Origin: Tamarix chinensis
Lineage: Eukaryota > Streptophyta > Magnoliopsida > Caryophyllales > Tamaricaceae
Assembly (NCBI GenBank): GCA_030549775.1
Contig: CM060174.1
Coordinates: 97,976,132-98,040,131, forward strand
DNA length: 64,000 nt
Direction: 5' to 3'
Below are positions 35,824 to 47,789 of the stretch, in pieces. A program made the translations under genes and the position numbers. Every line of letters starts with the position of its first letter. The first letter of the stretch is position 1. The notes under the pieces are model-generated. The model made no database searches. It was not told the origin of the DNA and was given only the letters and a program-made list of their open reading frames with translations.

Positions 35824-35834
35824 GGTATTTATAG
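35824..35834 (-). promoter_or_regulatory. TATA box of LTR B (minus strand)
   Basis: Minus-strand CTATAAATACC, identical in sequence to that at 8541-8551 in element A and at nearly the same distance from the LTR start. Confidence 0.5.
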
Positions 35835-36836
35835 GCCGAAAATGGGGGAGAACCAAGAGAGGGGACAGAGGAAGGTAGGGGCAGGAGTAGACGGCACGCC
35901 GGCTGGCGGTGGCAGGCTGACGCAGGTCTGCCATGGTAGATCTGCGTTCAGTCAGGGAGAAGAAAGGGGGGTGGGAGCAGGCACGTGAGAGGTGAGAGGA
36001 ATGTCGGTCGGTCGAGGAGGGACAAACGAACGGCCAGGGAGAGAGGGAGAAGGTGGGCAGGCGGCGCAGGTGGTTGGTCGGTGCAAAAGGGGTGGTTGCG
36101 AGTTGCAGCGGGGCGCGGGGAAGAAGGAAAGGGAAAGAGGAAGGGACCGGTCCGGTCCAGGGGATAAAAGAAAATAAAAAACAGAAGAGAGGGAGGTGTT
36201 CGGCCAGGCGGTTCGGGCGAAGGAGAAGGTTGGGCGGCCTGGCATGTGTGGGACGAGGGAAAAAGAACGTGATATGGGCCAATGGGCTGGCCCAGTCGGG
36301 GGGAAATAGGGGAAAGAAGGAAGAAAGGAGAAGGGGGGAAAGGAGAGAAAGAGAGAAAAGGGAAAATAAGGAAATGGGAAAATGGGAAAATAGGGGAGAA
36401 AAATAAATAAAATAGCTTATGGGGAATAGGTTGTAGTATTTTTGGTAGATAAACAAAATTTTAATAATTTAACTTAATATATTTTATTATATTAGTTTAA
36501 AAGGTAATTTTTAGAAAATATTGGTTTGAAACCTTATTTAAATAAAATAAGTATGATAAAATAGCAATTTATTTATTTTAATTTATCAAATATTCACATC
36601 TAATTTTTCTATACTTAAAATCCACAAAATAATTAAGTTAAATAAATTTAAAAGGAAAAATCCTCAACATAATTAAATTAAATAAGTTTAAGAGCTAAAT
36701 CATCCCTAATAAAAGTGATTTATTAAATTATAGGCTTTTAAAATTTTTGGGGGATTACACAAAGTTTAAGGGTTAGAGAAAGGATTATGAAAATAATCAC
36801 CTAGGAATTAGGTTAGGAAAGTTTGGGGTATCACAT

Positions 36837-36848
36837 CCCTTTCCCCTT
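36837..36848 (-). other. Polypurine tract of the minus-strand Ty3/gypsy element
   Basis: Minus-strand AAGGGGAAAGGG directly precedes the TGTGATACCCC start of LTR H. It sets both the LTR boundary and the strand of the element. Confidence 0.7.
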
Positions 36849-38760
36849 AAAAGAGTCTGTGTCCCTATAGTTAACATGTCAAGATTAGGGAATAAGTATG
36901 TAAGGAAAGGTGATCACAATGGTTAACCTTATGGAAGTAGGCACTATAGCACCGATACTACCCCTTAAGAGAGAGAAAGAGACCTAAAACCTAATGCATT
37001 TGTGCTAAAAAGCTCATGATGCATCTAGCACATGACCTCCTTTGACTATCAGGTCATCTCCTCGGCTCCATGTCAACTCCAAATGGCCTTCGCAAGCAAA
37101 ATTGAGCTTTTAAGGGTTTGTCATACCTTGGTGTCGAAAATCTGTAGGGGTACCTCTTCGCAGGGCAAAAAATTATCAAACTCGATCTCATTAGGTCTAA
37201 TCACATGTGATGAATGTTCAATGCACTTCATCAACTGTGAGATGTGAAAGATGTTTTGAATTTGGGCTAACTCTAGTGGAAGTGTTAGGCGATAGGTAAC
37301 TTTGCCAACTCTGTCGAGAATCTTATATGGTCTAACGAAACACAGATTGAGATTTCCTTTCTTACCAAACCTATGCATCCATTTGGTGGGAAAGACTTAG
37401 AAGAACTATGTCCCCCGCCTTAAAACCATAAATTTGTCATCTCTCGTCGGTATAACTCTTTTGATGACTCTAAGATTCCCTCATCCTATCTTGAATAAAC
37501 CAGATCTACTATGATGTCTCCTCAATCATGTCCGCCCCTAATACAAAAGTCTCACTAACGTCATTCCAACACAATAGTTTCTGACACTTGTGTCCATACA
37601 ATATCTTAAACAGATCCATCTCGATGTCAACATAATAACTATTGGTGTATGAGATCTTCACTAGGTGTAATTGATCATTCTAATTGCATCAAAAATTTAA
37701 AACACAAACTCAAAGCATATGCTCTAAAGTTTAGATCGTCATCTCAATTTGCCCATTTATAGTTGGGTGGAAGGAAGTACTTATCATCAACTTTGTGGCC
37801 ATAGACTCCAAAAGTGTGAAAGGAACATCAAATCCCTATCAAAGACTATGTCGATAGGTGTACCATACTAACCCACTACAAACTTCATGTATGAATCTAC
37901 TAACTAGTCTATGTTCCAAGTCAACCTCATAGGTACAAAAATTATCGCTTTGGTCAATCGGTCGACTATGACCAAAATTATATCACACCCACTGCAAGTC
38001 TTTAGTATTTCACTCGCAAAATTCATGAAAATAAAGTCTCGCTTCCATATTAAAACATTTAACGGGTATACAAACCCTAGAAGTATGTGATGCTCTATCT
38101 TGACTTTTTGCCAGCCACAAACCTCAATATAAACTCTGTTACCTCTCGATTCATGTGAGGCTAGTAATAGATCATCTTAAGGTCCTTCTAAAACTTATGG
38201 GTTTTCGTATGGATAAAATATGGTATACAATAACCCCTCTCTAAAATCTAACTCTTCAAAACAACACAAACTCTATGGCACAAACCAACGACCTTGTAGT
38301 GGATACTACCATTCTCATGAATTTAGAAGTCATCATATCTACCATCTTATATATTTTGTCGGATCCGTTGAAGCTTGACATCCCCAAGCTACACCACTTA
38401 GATCTCATTTGGGCCTCCAACTCTCCATATTGGATCAATACTATCCCCATCTCACTGAGATCCTCAAATAATCGACTAGCCACCACATAAGAACTAAAAT
38501 AGTGTGATAATTTCCTACTCAGTGCACTTATAATGACATTGGTTTTATCATCATGGTAAGTAAACTCAATATCATAATCATTCACCACCTCTAGTCACCT
38601 CATCTGCCTCATATTCAACTCATTATAAGTTAATATATATTTAAGAATCTTGTGGTTTGTAAGGTACCATCTAACCATGATACATCAATACATAACCTAA
38701 TCCATGCTTCAATACATCACTATAGATCTTGAACTCGTATGATCCTTATAGCAGAGTAAT
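36849..38760 (-). pseudogene. Ty3/gypsy pol remnant (RNase H and integrase)
   Basis: Reading right to left, decayed RNase H lies at about 38760-38490 (YSDVLKHGLGYVLM, then LNMRQMR, then the YDIEFTYHDDKTNVIISALS end motif, where family members read ...YHPGKANVVADALSR). Integrase core pieces follow, including YGTPIDIVFDRDLMF near 37865-37810, matching the usual YGVPxSIVSDRDxRF catalytic-Asp region. The integrase C-terminal region comes last, at 37378-37121 (RPYKILDRVGKVTYRLTLPL, IQNIFHISQL). The polypurine tract and LTR H come next, as expected. Stops and shifts break it throughout, and reverse transcriptase, protease and gag are missing on the right, so the element is 5'-truncated near 38760. 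Confidence 0.8.
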
Positions 38761-41002
38761 TTTTTTTAAGATATTTTTTTTTAACTTTTTATCTGTTGCT
38801 AGACAAAAGTGTGGTTACATGCTTAAATATTTTGAATTTGTTCCTACAAAAGTATAAACATTTTTTGAATTTTTTGTAAAGGCATAATTATTTAGACTTT
38901 ATTTCTATTAAGATATAATGTAATAAAAACTTTAAATTTTAAGAAATTTTGGTTATTTTTAATTAAGTTTTGCCGAGAATAAAGTTTAAATATTTATAGC
39001 GTAATGGAGATAAAATTTAAATATTTATGTCTTAATAAAAATAAAGTCTAAATATGCATATATTTATATAAAATATGTATATTTTTATAGAAATAAACTA
39101 AAATATTTTTGGCTACGATTTTTTTTTTTTTTTGCTGTTACGAAGTCATAAGTGGAAGGAGGAATTTATGGTATTTTTAAAGTTAAATAGTACCTTAGTC
39201 TCGGTCAAAATAGCTGGTATGTAAAAAAAAAAGGTTGGGTTGAAATTTTTGGTGGGGTGGAAGCGGTGCTCATCTCATCTCTATCCAAGCTGACAAGGAA
39301 AAGGACTGCCGTAGGAAAATTAATGAGATTTTGCTTTCCCTATTCCTTGCGGTCCAGGGATGCACAAAAAACGGCTGTGTATTTTGGGTTTTAGAAACGT
39401 TCTAGAAACAAAAACGCGGAAATGATGAACATTATCCCGAAGCGTCTCATTAAAAGACAAAAATAAAAAGGAAGGTTTTGAGCAAGAGGCGGCTCCGGCA
39501 AGGCGAAGAGCTTTCACATTGATCATCCCCTACCAAACAAACAACAAGAAATGACAGACCAGACCACTATGGGAGGAGAAAGAGCGGCGGTACAACAAGT
39601 AAGAGAAGAGTGAGCGTTTAATTTTTCAAGTAGGCTTTTGATGTATTAGGTAATAGGTGTGGTTTGTATGGACCATAATTTTATTTGCGTCGTGTCTTAT
39701 TTAAATCCTATAAGATTTACGGTATATCATTAATGATATTTAACTCTGATTTAGAAATTTTAACTGTATTTTATATTAATAGTGACGTTTAGTTTGGTAT
39801 TCTAAATATTAAATTGCAGATCTTATTTAAATTTTAATAATATTTTATATAAAATATTATTTTATAAATATTTTTTTATCCTATCTTATTATTTTTTTAT
39901 TTCCCTCGTCTCGGTCTACGTACTTGTAGAAGTAGATTTTTGGCTCATATTTCTCCGTGTAATATGTTTTGAGAAGGAAACTAATACTATTAAATTTTTA
40001 TTTAATTAAATATTATTTTAGTCCATCTAATTTATAATTTTATTTATCATGGTTCTTGTAATTATAAAATATTTATTTTAGTTCTTATAGTTTGTAACTT
40101 TATCTATTTTAATCTCTGTAAAATTAAAATATTTATTTTAGTTATTATAAATTTATTTTGTATTCAAATTAACTATTGTATCCTATATTGATCTTCATAC
40201 TATTACAAGTTAATTTTCATACTCTCGCTCCTAATAAACAAATTATAACTTAATTCTCTAATTAATTAGTTTTATAATTATTAATATATTACATATTTCA
40301 AATCTAATTATATTCTAGTAAACAAATTACATCTTAATTGAGTCAAAGAATGAGGGTTTTAATTTTTTTGATTGTTGCTATATAATTTTTTTTAATTAGA
40401 TTTGAAATTAGTAATAAATTAATAGTTGTAGTACTAAGTAAGTAGGTGATTAGATGTAATTTTTTTACTACAAAAGAGTAAAAATGTCAATATTAATTTG
40501 TTTACTTTGGCTATACTTATTTGACTAAAAATCCTCATTTGTTTACGAGAGAGTACTAACTAAAAATCTGGTTAAAATTACTAATTTGTTTATTTGACTT
40601 TTTCTCACAAGAGGAAGTTCAAATCCAGCGCATCGACTTCCGACAATTAGTAAGGATATAGTAATACTCATTAATCATTCAACAGCGAGAAGGTAATACT
40701 TATCAATAAGGCTCGGGGGAAAGAGGATAACAGTGAGTACTAATACTTAATGAATCATTCAATAAGTTTTCATTAATGAACATAATCTAACGAGGATTTT
40801 GTAATTAATTTCTTCTCTTTATTTCTAATCACCGCGTATTACCCAAGCCCTAGATTTATACACATTTATTAAAATGATACACATATTGACAACTGTCTTT
40901 TATTCTCTAGGTCTTATAAGAATATTATTTTAATAATTTATATATTATCTTAAGAGATAATAAATAGAATTCTGATATTATAATTATATCTTTAAATGAA
41001 GC

Positions 41003-41049
<47 letters not shown>

Positions 41050-41368
41050 TTTTTAATTTAAAAAGTCAGTATTAACTCTTTTTTGGGGGGGTCAATTTTA
41101 ATCATATTTTTTCAACTTAAAAAAACTATTTTTAGAAAATGAAAAGAATATAAAAAATACTAGAAGAAAAGTATTTAATTAACTTGAGAAAGGTATGTCT
41201 CAATTAAAGGGTGATGTCATATGTACACCCAGACTTACAAGTTTACCACCCTCAAAATCCTTTTTTTTTATTGACAAATTTAGCCCTTTTATTTGTGCAC
41301 TTGACCAATCAACCCTCTTTTGTTTCTCTTTTTTTTTTTCCTCTTCTCGTTAATTAATTATACAACAT
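38761..41368. other. Gene-free AT-rich sequence
   Basis: A slightly GC-richer patch (about 39230-39620) contains a 68-codon minus-strand frame (39320-39526) with no recognisable domain; it is not called. Around 40006-40165 a ~60-bp unit with AAATATTTATTTTAGTT is repeated about 2.5 times. A (TA)n run lies at about 40997-41040. Confidence 0.5.
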
Positions 41369-43460
41369 ATGAATATAATAAGTACGGAGGAATATTATGA
41401 TTCTAATGATTTTTTTAACGAAGATGAACTCGACAAAATCATGGTAATGCCCTTTTTTCAGAATTTTTTGGTTTGATGAATAAGTTACTCATCATAATTT
41501 ATATCTGATGGTTAATATACCTGTCCAAAAGCAACTCTGACGGGAAACTCATCCATCAGAAGTTATTTCTGATGGGCAACTCATATGTCAGATCCTAATA
41601 TTGACGATGAATTACCTAAAAATCCTCTTTTTATTATTTATTTTTATATTTATGCATTTCTTATAATTTTATATTTTGAATATTAATTATAGAATTCAGA
41701 TTTAATTTATACTTATTGGAGTTTACTATTTGCTACTGATGAGATTTTTATTAACCGTGAGTCATTAATTTGGGTGGGTTAGTGAAATTGGAAGGCCACA
41801 TAATATGGTTTTAGGTATTGAGAGGTTGAAAAAATGCAGGGTTTAGATTCGTCATAAAATGGGAGGGGGTTTTTTTTTATAAAAAACAACATTTAGTGAA
41901 TCCAAAAAGTGTTCAATCTCCTAGGACAAAAAAGCGTGGTTGTGAATTCAGGATTCGTGGAAGGGAAGATGCTTGCAATGGTTGGAGAAAAGTGGTAGAA
42001 TGTGAAATGCATAATCATATATCCGACATTCGTTTCTTATTGATTATTGTTATAAGAACGCAGGTTGGTACACGAGCTAACACAATTAAATGTCAAACTG
42101 AGGAAAATTATCAATAAGTAGAAATGAGGTGATAGGGATAATACCACAACACTTAGGACAATATACAATACTAGAGATAAGTTCAAGGTACAGAGCTTGA
42201 TGGGATGTACAGTCATGCAACAATTATTATACTTTATGAAAGCCAACGAATATCGTTCATGGCATCGTTGATTACCCGACTTTGATGTGGTTAGTGATAT
42301 TATATCTACGCACCCATATTCTATTGCTTTGTTGCATGCATTTTCATATGTCAATTGTTTGGATTACACATACAAAACTAATAAAAACAACCTTCCTTTC
42401 TTGGAGTTTGTTACTTGTATGCCTGTTGGTAACAAATTTACCATTGCTTTGACATTTATGACAAATGAAAAGGATGATAACTACGAAAGGGTACTTGATA
42501 AGGTAAAGAGACATTAGTAAAAATGTTCTCTCTCATGCTATAAAAAAGCTAGGAACTATAGTAGCGGGAGAACGTTTCTTAGGAGGAAGATTGTACAAGC
42601 TATTACAATCGAGATATATGAGAATGAGCTTCTACTTATGGGTGTCAAATGGGGAAGATTTCCACATCTTTTAGAATATGTATATGAGAACTAGTTGAAT
42701 CCATATATAGAGAAGTTCATTTCAGTGTGGGTTGACAAAATTATTCACTTTGGTACTCATACGACCAAAAGGTATAATTGATTTATTTTTTAAAATATTC
42801 AAGGTCATTTAATTTATTACTAAGTAACAATTAACCATTACTTATATTTTAGAATTATAATTATAAGGTAGAAAGTGAATATGGTAAGATGAAGAAATAT
42901 ATATCATCATCACGGATGAGTTTTGACACATTATGTCGGAAGAACGACACATTGATAAGACTGCAAATTAAGGAGGTGAAAAAATCTGGAGCAATCATGA
43001 GTTATTATTCTACATTAGCATATAGATGACATATTATTCAAGGAGCTCACGTGTGTTATATGTCATAAAACACCGGACTTGATTGAAGAGGATAGTAAGA
43101 AGTCCAATATGATTTGTCCCGAGTCCTTATGATGTGGGTGTTACTTGAAGTTGACACATGGTCTGTCGTGTGCATATGAGATATTTCATCACAAACAAGA
43201 TCATCAACCTATTCTTGTATCGACGGTGCATAAATTCTGAAAGACTTTCGCTTTTGTCAAACCACAAGAAGAAAGGTTTGTGTTTGATGATTCAATTGTT
43301 AATATATATGTACATCCATTTGCTTCTAACATTATATCTAAGGTGCAAATGATGCTTCACCAACCATCATCGCGTCTAATATTATATTCTAATATTATTG
43401 ATGAGATTCTCAAACCCCCACAGACAAGTATGATTGAACCGAATGTTCAACAAAACAAAT
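41369..43460 (+). pseudogene. Mutator-like (MULE) transposase, decayed
   Basis: Several transposase parts are readable in order. An acidic start (EEYYDSNDFFNEDELDKI, from ATG 41369) is followed by an intron-like gap. The DNA-binding-like part at about 41900-42020 (TKKRGCEFRIRG and the CEMHNH zinc-ligand type ending) follows. The MULE catalytic core at about 42270-42515 has LLHAFSYVNCLDYTYKTN, with the core Asp in LDYTYKTN, and LPFLEFV. Then come NPYIEKFISVWVDKIIHFG (about 42697-42750) and a SWIM zinc finger CGCYLKLTHGLSCAYE (43133-43180). The enzyme would cut and paste the element. Stops (for example where a Trp is expected before LNPYIEKF) and shifts kill it. The OTU segment just downstream belongs to the same element. 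Confidence 0.8.
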
Positions 43461-43689
43461 GATGCCCTAGTACTAGCATAGAGAGGGAACTATTAGAGTG
43501 GAAACACACAAATCGTGCTTATTCAAAATCACATACGGGGTGAGGATGTGGCAGAGGTTGCTCATCCTCTGGTTGGTCAGACCGTGTATCTCCTAGTAGA
43601 GGCTGCTCTTCCCTTGGCTGATGGGATTGAGGAAGAAGTAGTAGTGGGATACATAGTATTGGGAGAACTCATCAACTCATCCATGATTT

Positions 43690-44330
43690 CCTATAGTCCT
43701 TTGATATTGAGGCAACTATGCTCCCTTGGGTGGAATCATAGTGTGATTTTTTTGGCGATGGAAATTGTAGGTTTAGAGTGGTTACACTACAACTCTTTGG
43801 TAGGGAATCAGGATGATCAAATGTTAGAGTTGCAATATATAAGGAATTGGTGATGCATCAAGAGTTATATGATCTCGCCTCTTATAATTTCTATTGCTAA
43901 AAACATGCAACATTTGCTATATTGGAAGGGATCAAGTACAATGGAGACATGGTGACATCAACCTGAATTCGGCTTCCTCTTTGTAACGACGTACAATGCA
44001 GTATTCATTTGCTTGAGTATTCATGGGTAAATTACATGTTTATCGCACAAAACTCTACCTCACGGCCAACAACCCAATCAGATCATCACCATATTAAGTG
44101 TGAACAGTTTGTAGCACTACGTATCGGTATGTCTTTTACTCAAACTAATTTTGTATACAATTTTCATTATACTAATCATATCTGACACTCTTATTATGAT
44201 ACTTTACATGCTTATAGCTAACCTTGATGGAAAATGCAATATTACTACCTATATCTAATCAGTGGTACATGTGTGCTGCTTCAAGCGCATCCATACGGGA
44301 TGAATCATATCATGCTCGCATTTAGCTTTA
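43690..44330 (+). pseudogene. OTU-type cysteine protease domain of the MULE
   Basis: The frame with DGNC (43757-43768) reads GDGNCRFRVVTLQLFG, then VRVAIYKELVMHQELYDL. These are the hallmark catalytic DGNC block and the helix that follows in OTU/otubain proteases, which cleave ubiquitin chains. Further text at about 44010-44130 (WVNYMFIAQN...HHIKCEQFVALRI) fits the end of the domain, with a His in the place of the catalytic one. After an intron-like gap, sequence to about 44330 continues as in plant MULE-OTU proteins. At least one in-frame TGA lies in the VR helix region. MULE transposases followed by OTU domains are known in plants; what OTU does for transposition is unclear. Confidence 0.7.
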
Positions 44331-44639
44331 TAGGAATTCAATGGGTATGGGTGTCGACCAAGGGCGGACTTAGGTTGATGACGTGTGCTTAATGTAACAA
44401 GTGTAGTGAAGAACTTTATGTACTTTGGTTTATTGCATTATCTTAATTATTTTGGTGCAAAATTTCATTTACTTGGGTTTATTGCATTCTCTTAAGCATA
44501 TTTTTTTGCATAAGTTTATACATTTGTTGAGGAATAATCATGGTATAATGTGAAATTGATATTAGCACACAAATAAATTGCTCCGATAACAAAGTTATAA
44601 TAGGCTTAATACAAATATAAATCAAAGCACAAAGAAAAG

Positions 44640-46250
44640 AATCTACTAAATATCATCAACATGGGGTTAGTTGGCCTCCTCCTCTTCACTAAAGGAGTCT
44701 GAGTTTGCCCATGGTGAGGTACACCTCCTTTAGCCTATCAAAGCCTTCATATTCACCAATTATACCCTTATTATCTTCTTTGAACCAATAGCAAAATCCA
44801 CCAATCAATTTATTATTTGTCTACACTTCTATCCTAATGTATGGGGCATCACTCAACCCTTTTATATACTAGTACATGATGGACTATTGGATGGTTTGAG
44901 GATGATACCAATAAAGGTATTTAGTTGAGGCATCATGCTTATATGTTAAGTGATGAAAAACGAAGGTGAAGTCCAATCGGTGGTGTGGCCAAGCTTTCCA
45001 GAATGATGCACATCTAGAGTAATCTACCTTATACTTCTTGATGATTGCACTCCAATAGAATTCATGTGTTGGAATGATGGGAGGAATTGGAATGATTTGG
45101 GGGTGGCCAAATTGTCAGGTAACTCAACCTGACATGTAAGGCTCTGTGGCATCCATAAAGTGCACGCCACCTTGGTACTTTGACTCAGGATATTTCATAC
45201 TCGGATCTTGGTCGAACAGTAAGAAATCAACTTAGAAACACATGTAAAAAAAATAGAATATTAATTATTAGAAATAACTATAATTGAAAACTACTTTAAA
45301 AAAAGTATGCCACCACCTGCTAAGCTCTTAGAGAATTCAATTGCCTCATGTACTGAATTGCATCATCCATAAACTCAGAGGGAAGCGTCTGATGAGATGT
45401 ATCCCACCTTATCGATGCAGCATCACATGATGGATTATACGTACAAGAATAACTACGTTGAAAGCATGAGAAATACTCATAAATCAAGGCACATGCACAA
45501 TTATAACACACATATAACACAATTAAACTAACAATTACATAATTTTTTTCAAACCATAAATTAGCAATAATTAATTACCTCTAATAATGTCATGCAACAA
45601 CCTATTTGCTTGAACCCAGTCGTAGATGCTATCCCAAGTTGCCTATATAAATACGTTAAAGTCCCAACTCAAATAGTTTGATCACCTAATTTACCCAAAT
45701 CAGCTACTAATTTGAGCACTGATAATGGATCATAATTGATAGAATTGTCTATAAAAAGCATGCACGATAGCAGATACCACATATATAATCGGGTATAAGA
45801 CTCATTATTCTCAATACGGTCAACCGTAAGCTTATAAAAAATATTTTCCAGTGCAACCATGCTTCCCTTCACAAAAGTTGACTTAACCAACACCTCGGGT
45901 TCACCCCACATCTCGGCCAAAAGCTCAACCACATCACCATCAATAGGAAAATGCTTGTTGATATGCTCATACCCATGACAATTAAGATCCATAATATAAA
46001 TCATGTCATGTAGAGTAACAGTCATCTCACCTAATGGAAGGTGGAAGTTGTTGGTATTTGGGTGACACCTTTCAATAAAAGCGGAGATAAGTGGAGTATT
46101 ATGATGGTGGAAGTATGTCGAACGTAGATGTTTCAGGCTCGTGGTCTCGATATAGTCTTAGGCAATACCCATGACAGCATCATCGCCCGATAGTTTTCTC
46201 AATTTTTCTTCTTCAACTAAACCCTCAACACAAGACGTGGTTCCTACAAC
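44640..46250 (-). pseudogene. Plant mobile domain (PMD / MAIN-like) gene, decayed
   Basis: Minus-strand blocks match the plant mobile domain, found in Arabidopsis MAIN/MAIL proteins and in many plant transposons. They are FIERCHPNTNNFHLPLGEM and MTVTLHDMIYIM (about 46090-45990), then a long intact stretch to 45669 with GDVVELLAEMWGEPE and YTRLYMWYLLSCMLFIDNS. Next come GTLTYLYRQLGIASTTGFKQ (about 45650-45590), YEYFSCF and SIRWDTS (45520-45320), and finally HFMDATEPYMSG and QFGHPQIIPIPP (about 45170-45080). Intron-like gaps separate blocks. Stops interrupt the last block. It runs towards the MULE transposase/OTU reading frame and may be cargo of the same MULE or an independent PMD element. Confidence 0.75.
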
Positions 46251-46737
46251 AAAATGAATATTAGAATAATGAATTATAAGGTAAAAATATAGAAACCAAT
46301 ATGTATAATAATAACAATAACCTCAACATCATTTCATATGGCATATGCCTCATGACCCTTAAAACTAGTGAGAAGATCAGGAATGAATGAACCTCTACCA
46401 ATAAGTTCATTCAATCTCCAATCATCGTTTGATGCTAACGAGGAAACATATCATGTTGTGTGGGCAGATGTGTTAGTTTTAGCAAAAGCTACTTTACTGG
46501 GATTATTATACCCCTCCTCAAATGATGTGTGCTTTGTGTGACCGTGTCTATGGTATGTGGAGCTTTGCCACATTCTATAGCAGCTCATGTTATGGCACTA
46601 ACAATAAATGTCCTCTTTTTCACCCTAGCAGTAGTGAGAATAACCTGCCTCGAATCCTTTCCTCTGCCTCTTCTACCAGACATCTAAAAATTATAACAAA
46701 AAAATCATTATTAAATATTATGCATTGGCTCATCAAT

Positions 46738-47110
46738 GGTTAAGGGTTTAGGTTTTGGGGTTTGGGTAATGGGTAATGGGTAATGGGGTGAAGGGTTAAG
46801 GCTTTAGGTTTAAGGTTTAGGATTTGGGGTTATGGCTTTATGGCTAAGGGTTTGGGGTGTTCGAGGTTTAGGGTTAAGGGTTAGAGGGTTTTGGGTTAGG
46901 GTTAGGGTTAAGGGTTAGATGGTTTCTGGTCAACATTCAGGGTTAAGTGTTAGAGGGTTTAGGGCTATAGGGTGTTGGGTTTAGGGTTACATGGTTAAAT
47001 GTTAGAGGGTTTCGGGTTTAGGGTTAGGGTTTAGTGTTATGGCTAAGGGTTAGAAGGTTGTGGGTTTCAGATTAGGGTTTAGGGTTAAGGGAGAGGGTTT
47101 TGGGGGTTCA
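46738..47110. repeat. Degenerate telomere-like (TTTAGGG) repeat tract
   Basis: About 370 bp dominated by variants of GGGTTTA and GGGTTAG: GGGTAATGGGTAATGGG at the left, then GGTTTAGGGTTAAGGGTTAG and further drifted copies. The plant telomere unit is TTTAGGG. It sits immediately upstream (in minus reading) of the PMD pseudogene and is far too degenerate to be an active telomere. Confidence 0.75.
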
Positions 47111-47760
47111 AGTTTTTGAACGGGCGATTCACTTGCTTGGAACAAAGTGCAATAGGTGAACTATCCAGTGGAGGTGAAGGCTGACGAGTAAATTGCCTAC
47201 AAGAGGAGGGATATGATAGGTTACCCGTTTGTTAGGGCTTCTGATTGATGAACTGCTCGCTTGGTTATTGTTATGACGGGTGAATTACCCATTGGTAGTT
47301 ATGATTAAGGGGTGAATCACCCACTGACACTAGTATTTCGAATCTAACCTCCATTGATATTGTTTGAAGAAAATTACAATTATTTTACTAATCTAAGTTC
47401 GATCTATTTATACAAATATTTGCAACTACTTCAAAAATAATAAAAAAATAACAATAAAATGATGAACTCTTGCGTACTTTTAGATTTAGAATGTATTAGA
47501 GTATTGATTAAAATCTAATTTCTTGAATTGATGGAAGATTTAAGAAGGGTTAATATTAGGAATAAGAAAGAAAAGATAGAATATTTATTAAAGAGATAGA
47601 AAGGATAAAAAAAATATAAGAATAAAATTAGAAATGATGATAATTTTAAAAGTATATAAATGTGTATTTAGTAAAAAATGTGTATAAGGTGAGGTGAGGA
47701 AATCTGAAATCACCCTGTAAGTAAAAAAATAATCTTATTAAAATAACCTTCATTATGAGT
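47111..47760. other. Degenerate GGGTGAATTACCC-type repeats, then AT-rich sequence
   Basis: At 47111-47340 the motif (G)ACGGGTGAATTACCCA and variants (GGGGTGAATCACCCA, GGGCGATTCAC) recur five to seven times; related text occurs at 41545-41625 on the other side of the MULE. The rest to 47760 is AT-rich with no gene. Confidence 0.45.
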
Positions 47761-47789
47761 GGGGGTAGAGTTAGAGGTAGCTCTGTTAA

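Larger units (their letters stand above)
26927..36759 (-). mobile_element. Element B: 4.6-kb solo LTR, itself split by element C
   Basis: Plus-strand ends TGTAACACCCCCAAA and ...GGGGGATTACA, with perfect target duplications CAAAG (26922-26926, 36760-36764) inside LTR H. Removing C and one AATGG copy leaves about 4.63 kb. Layout parallels A: stem-loop, two-cassette CCGGTGGACCGG array, trinucleotide arrays, GC-rich block (30140-30247 plus 35446-36300), homopurine run (36300-36370), AT tail. The stretch 28300-29700 between the arrays holds no gene. Minus orientation by comparison with H and by the TATA box at 35824-35834. Confidence 0.85.
23442..36835 (-). mobile_element. LTR H of a minus-strand Ty3/gypsy element, split by B (and C)
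   Basis: On the minus strand the LTR starts TGTGATACCCC at 36835, immediately after a polypurine tract and integrase-bearing pol, so it is the 3' LTR. Its end is TGTAAAACC on the plus strand at 23442. That start aligns loosely with starts of A, B and C, including the GGGTATTAC block and the stem-loop, which supports the boundary. Subtracting element B and one CAAAG copy leaves about 3.56 kb. Tandem motifs around CCTTGCTACGAGGGTTAAG lie at about 24140-24220 and 24610-24660. No genes inside; 24800-25900 is plain AT-rich sequence. Confidence 0.65.

Noticed and set aside
33959..36456. Long minus-strand frames of 283 and 343 codons in C and B
   Set aside because: Pro/Ser-rich with no recognisable motif, not alike between A, B and C, and crossing the inferred TATA box in B.
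39320..39526. 68-codon minus-strand frame in a GC-richer patch
   Set aside because: No domain, no splice continuation, no promoter context; cannot be supported.
41208..47730. Possible MULE terminal inverted repeat (AGGGTGATGTCA left, AGGGTGATTTCA reversed right)
   Set aside because: Match is only about 11 bases and the flanking 9-mers do not agree, so element ends are left open.
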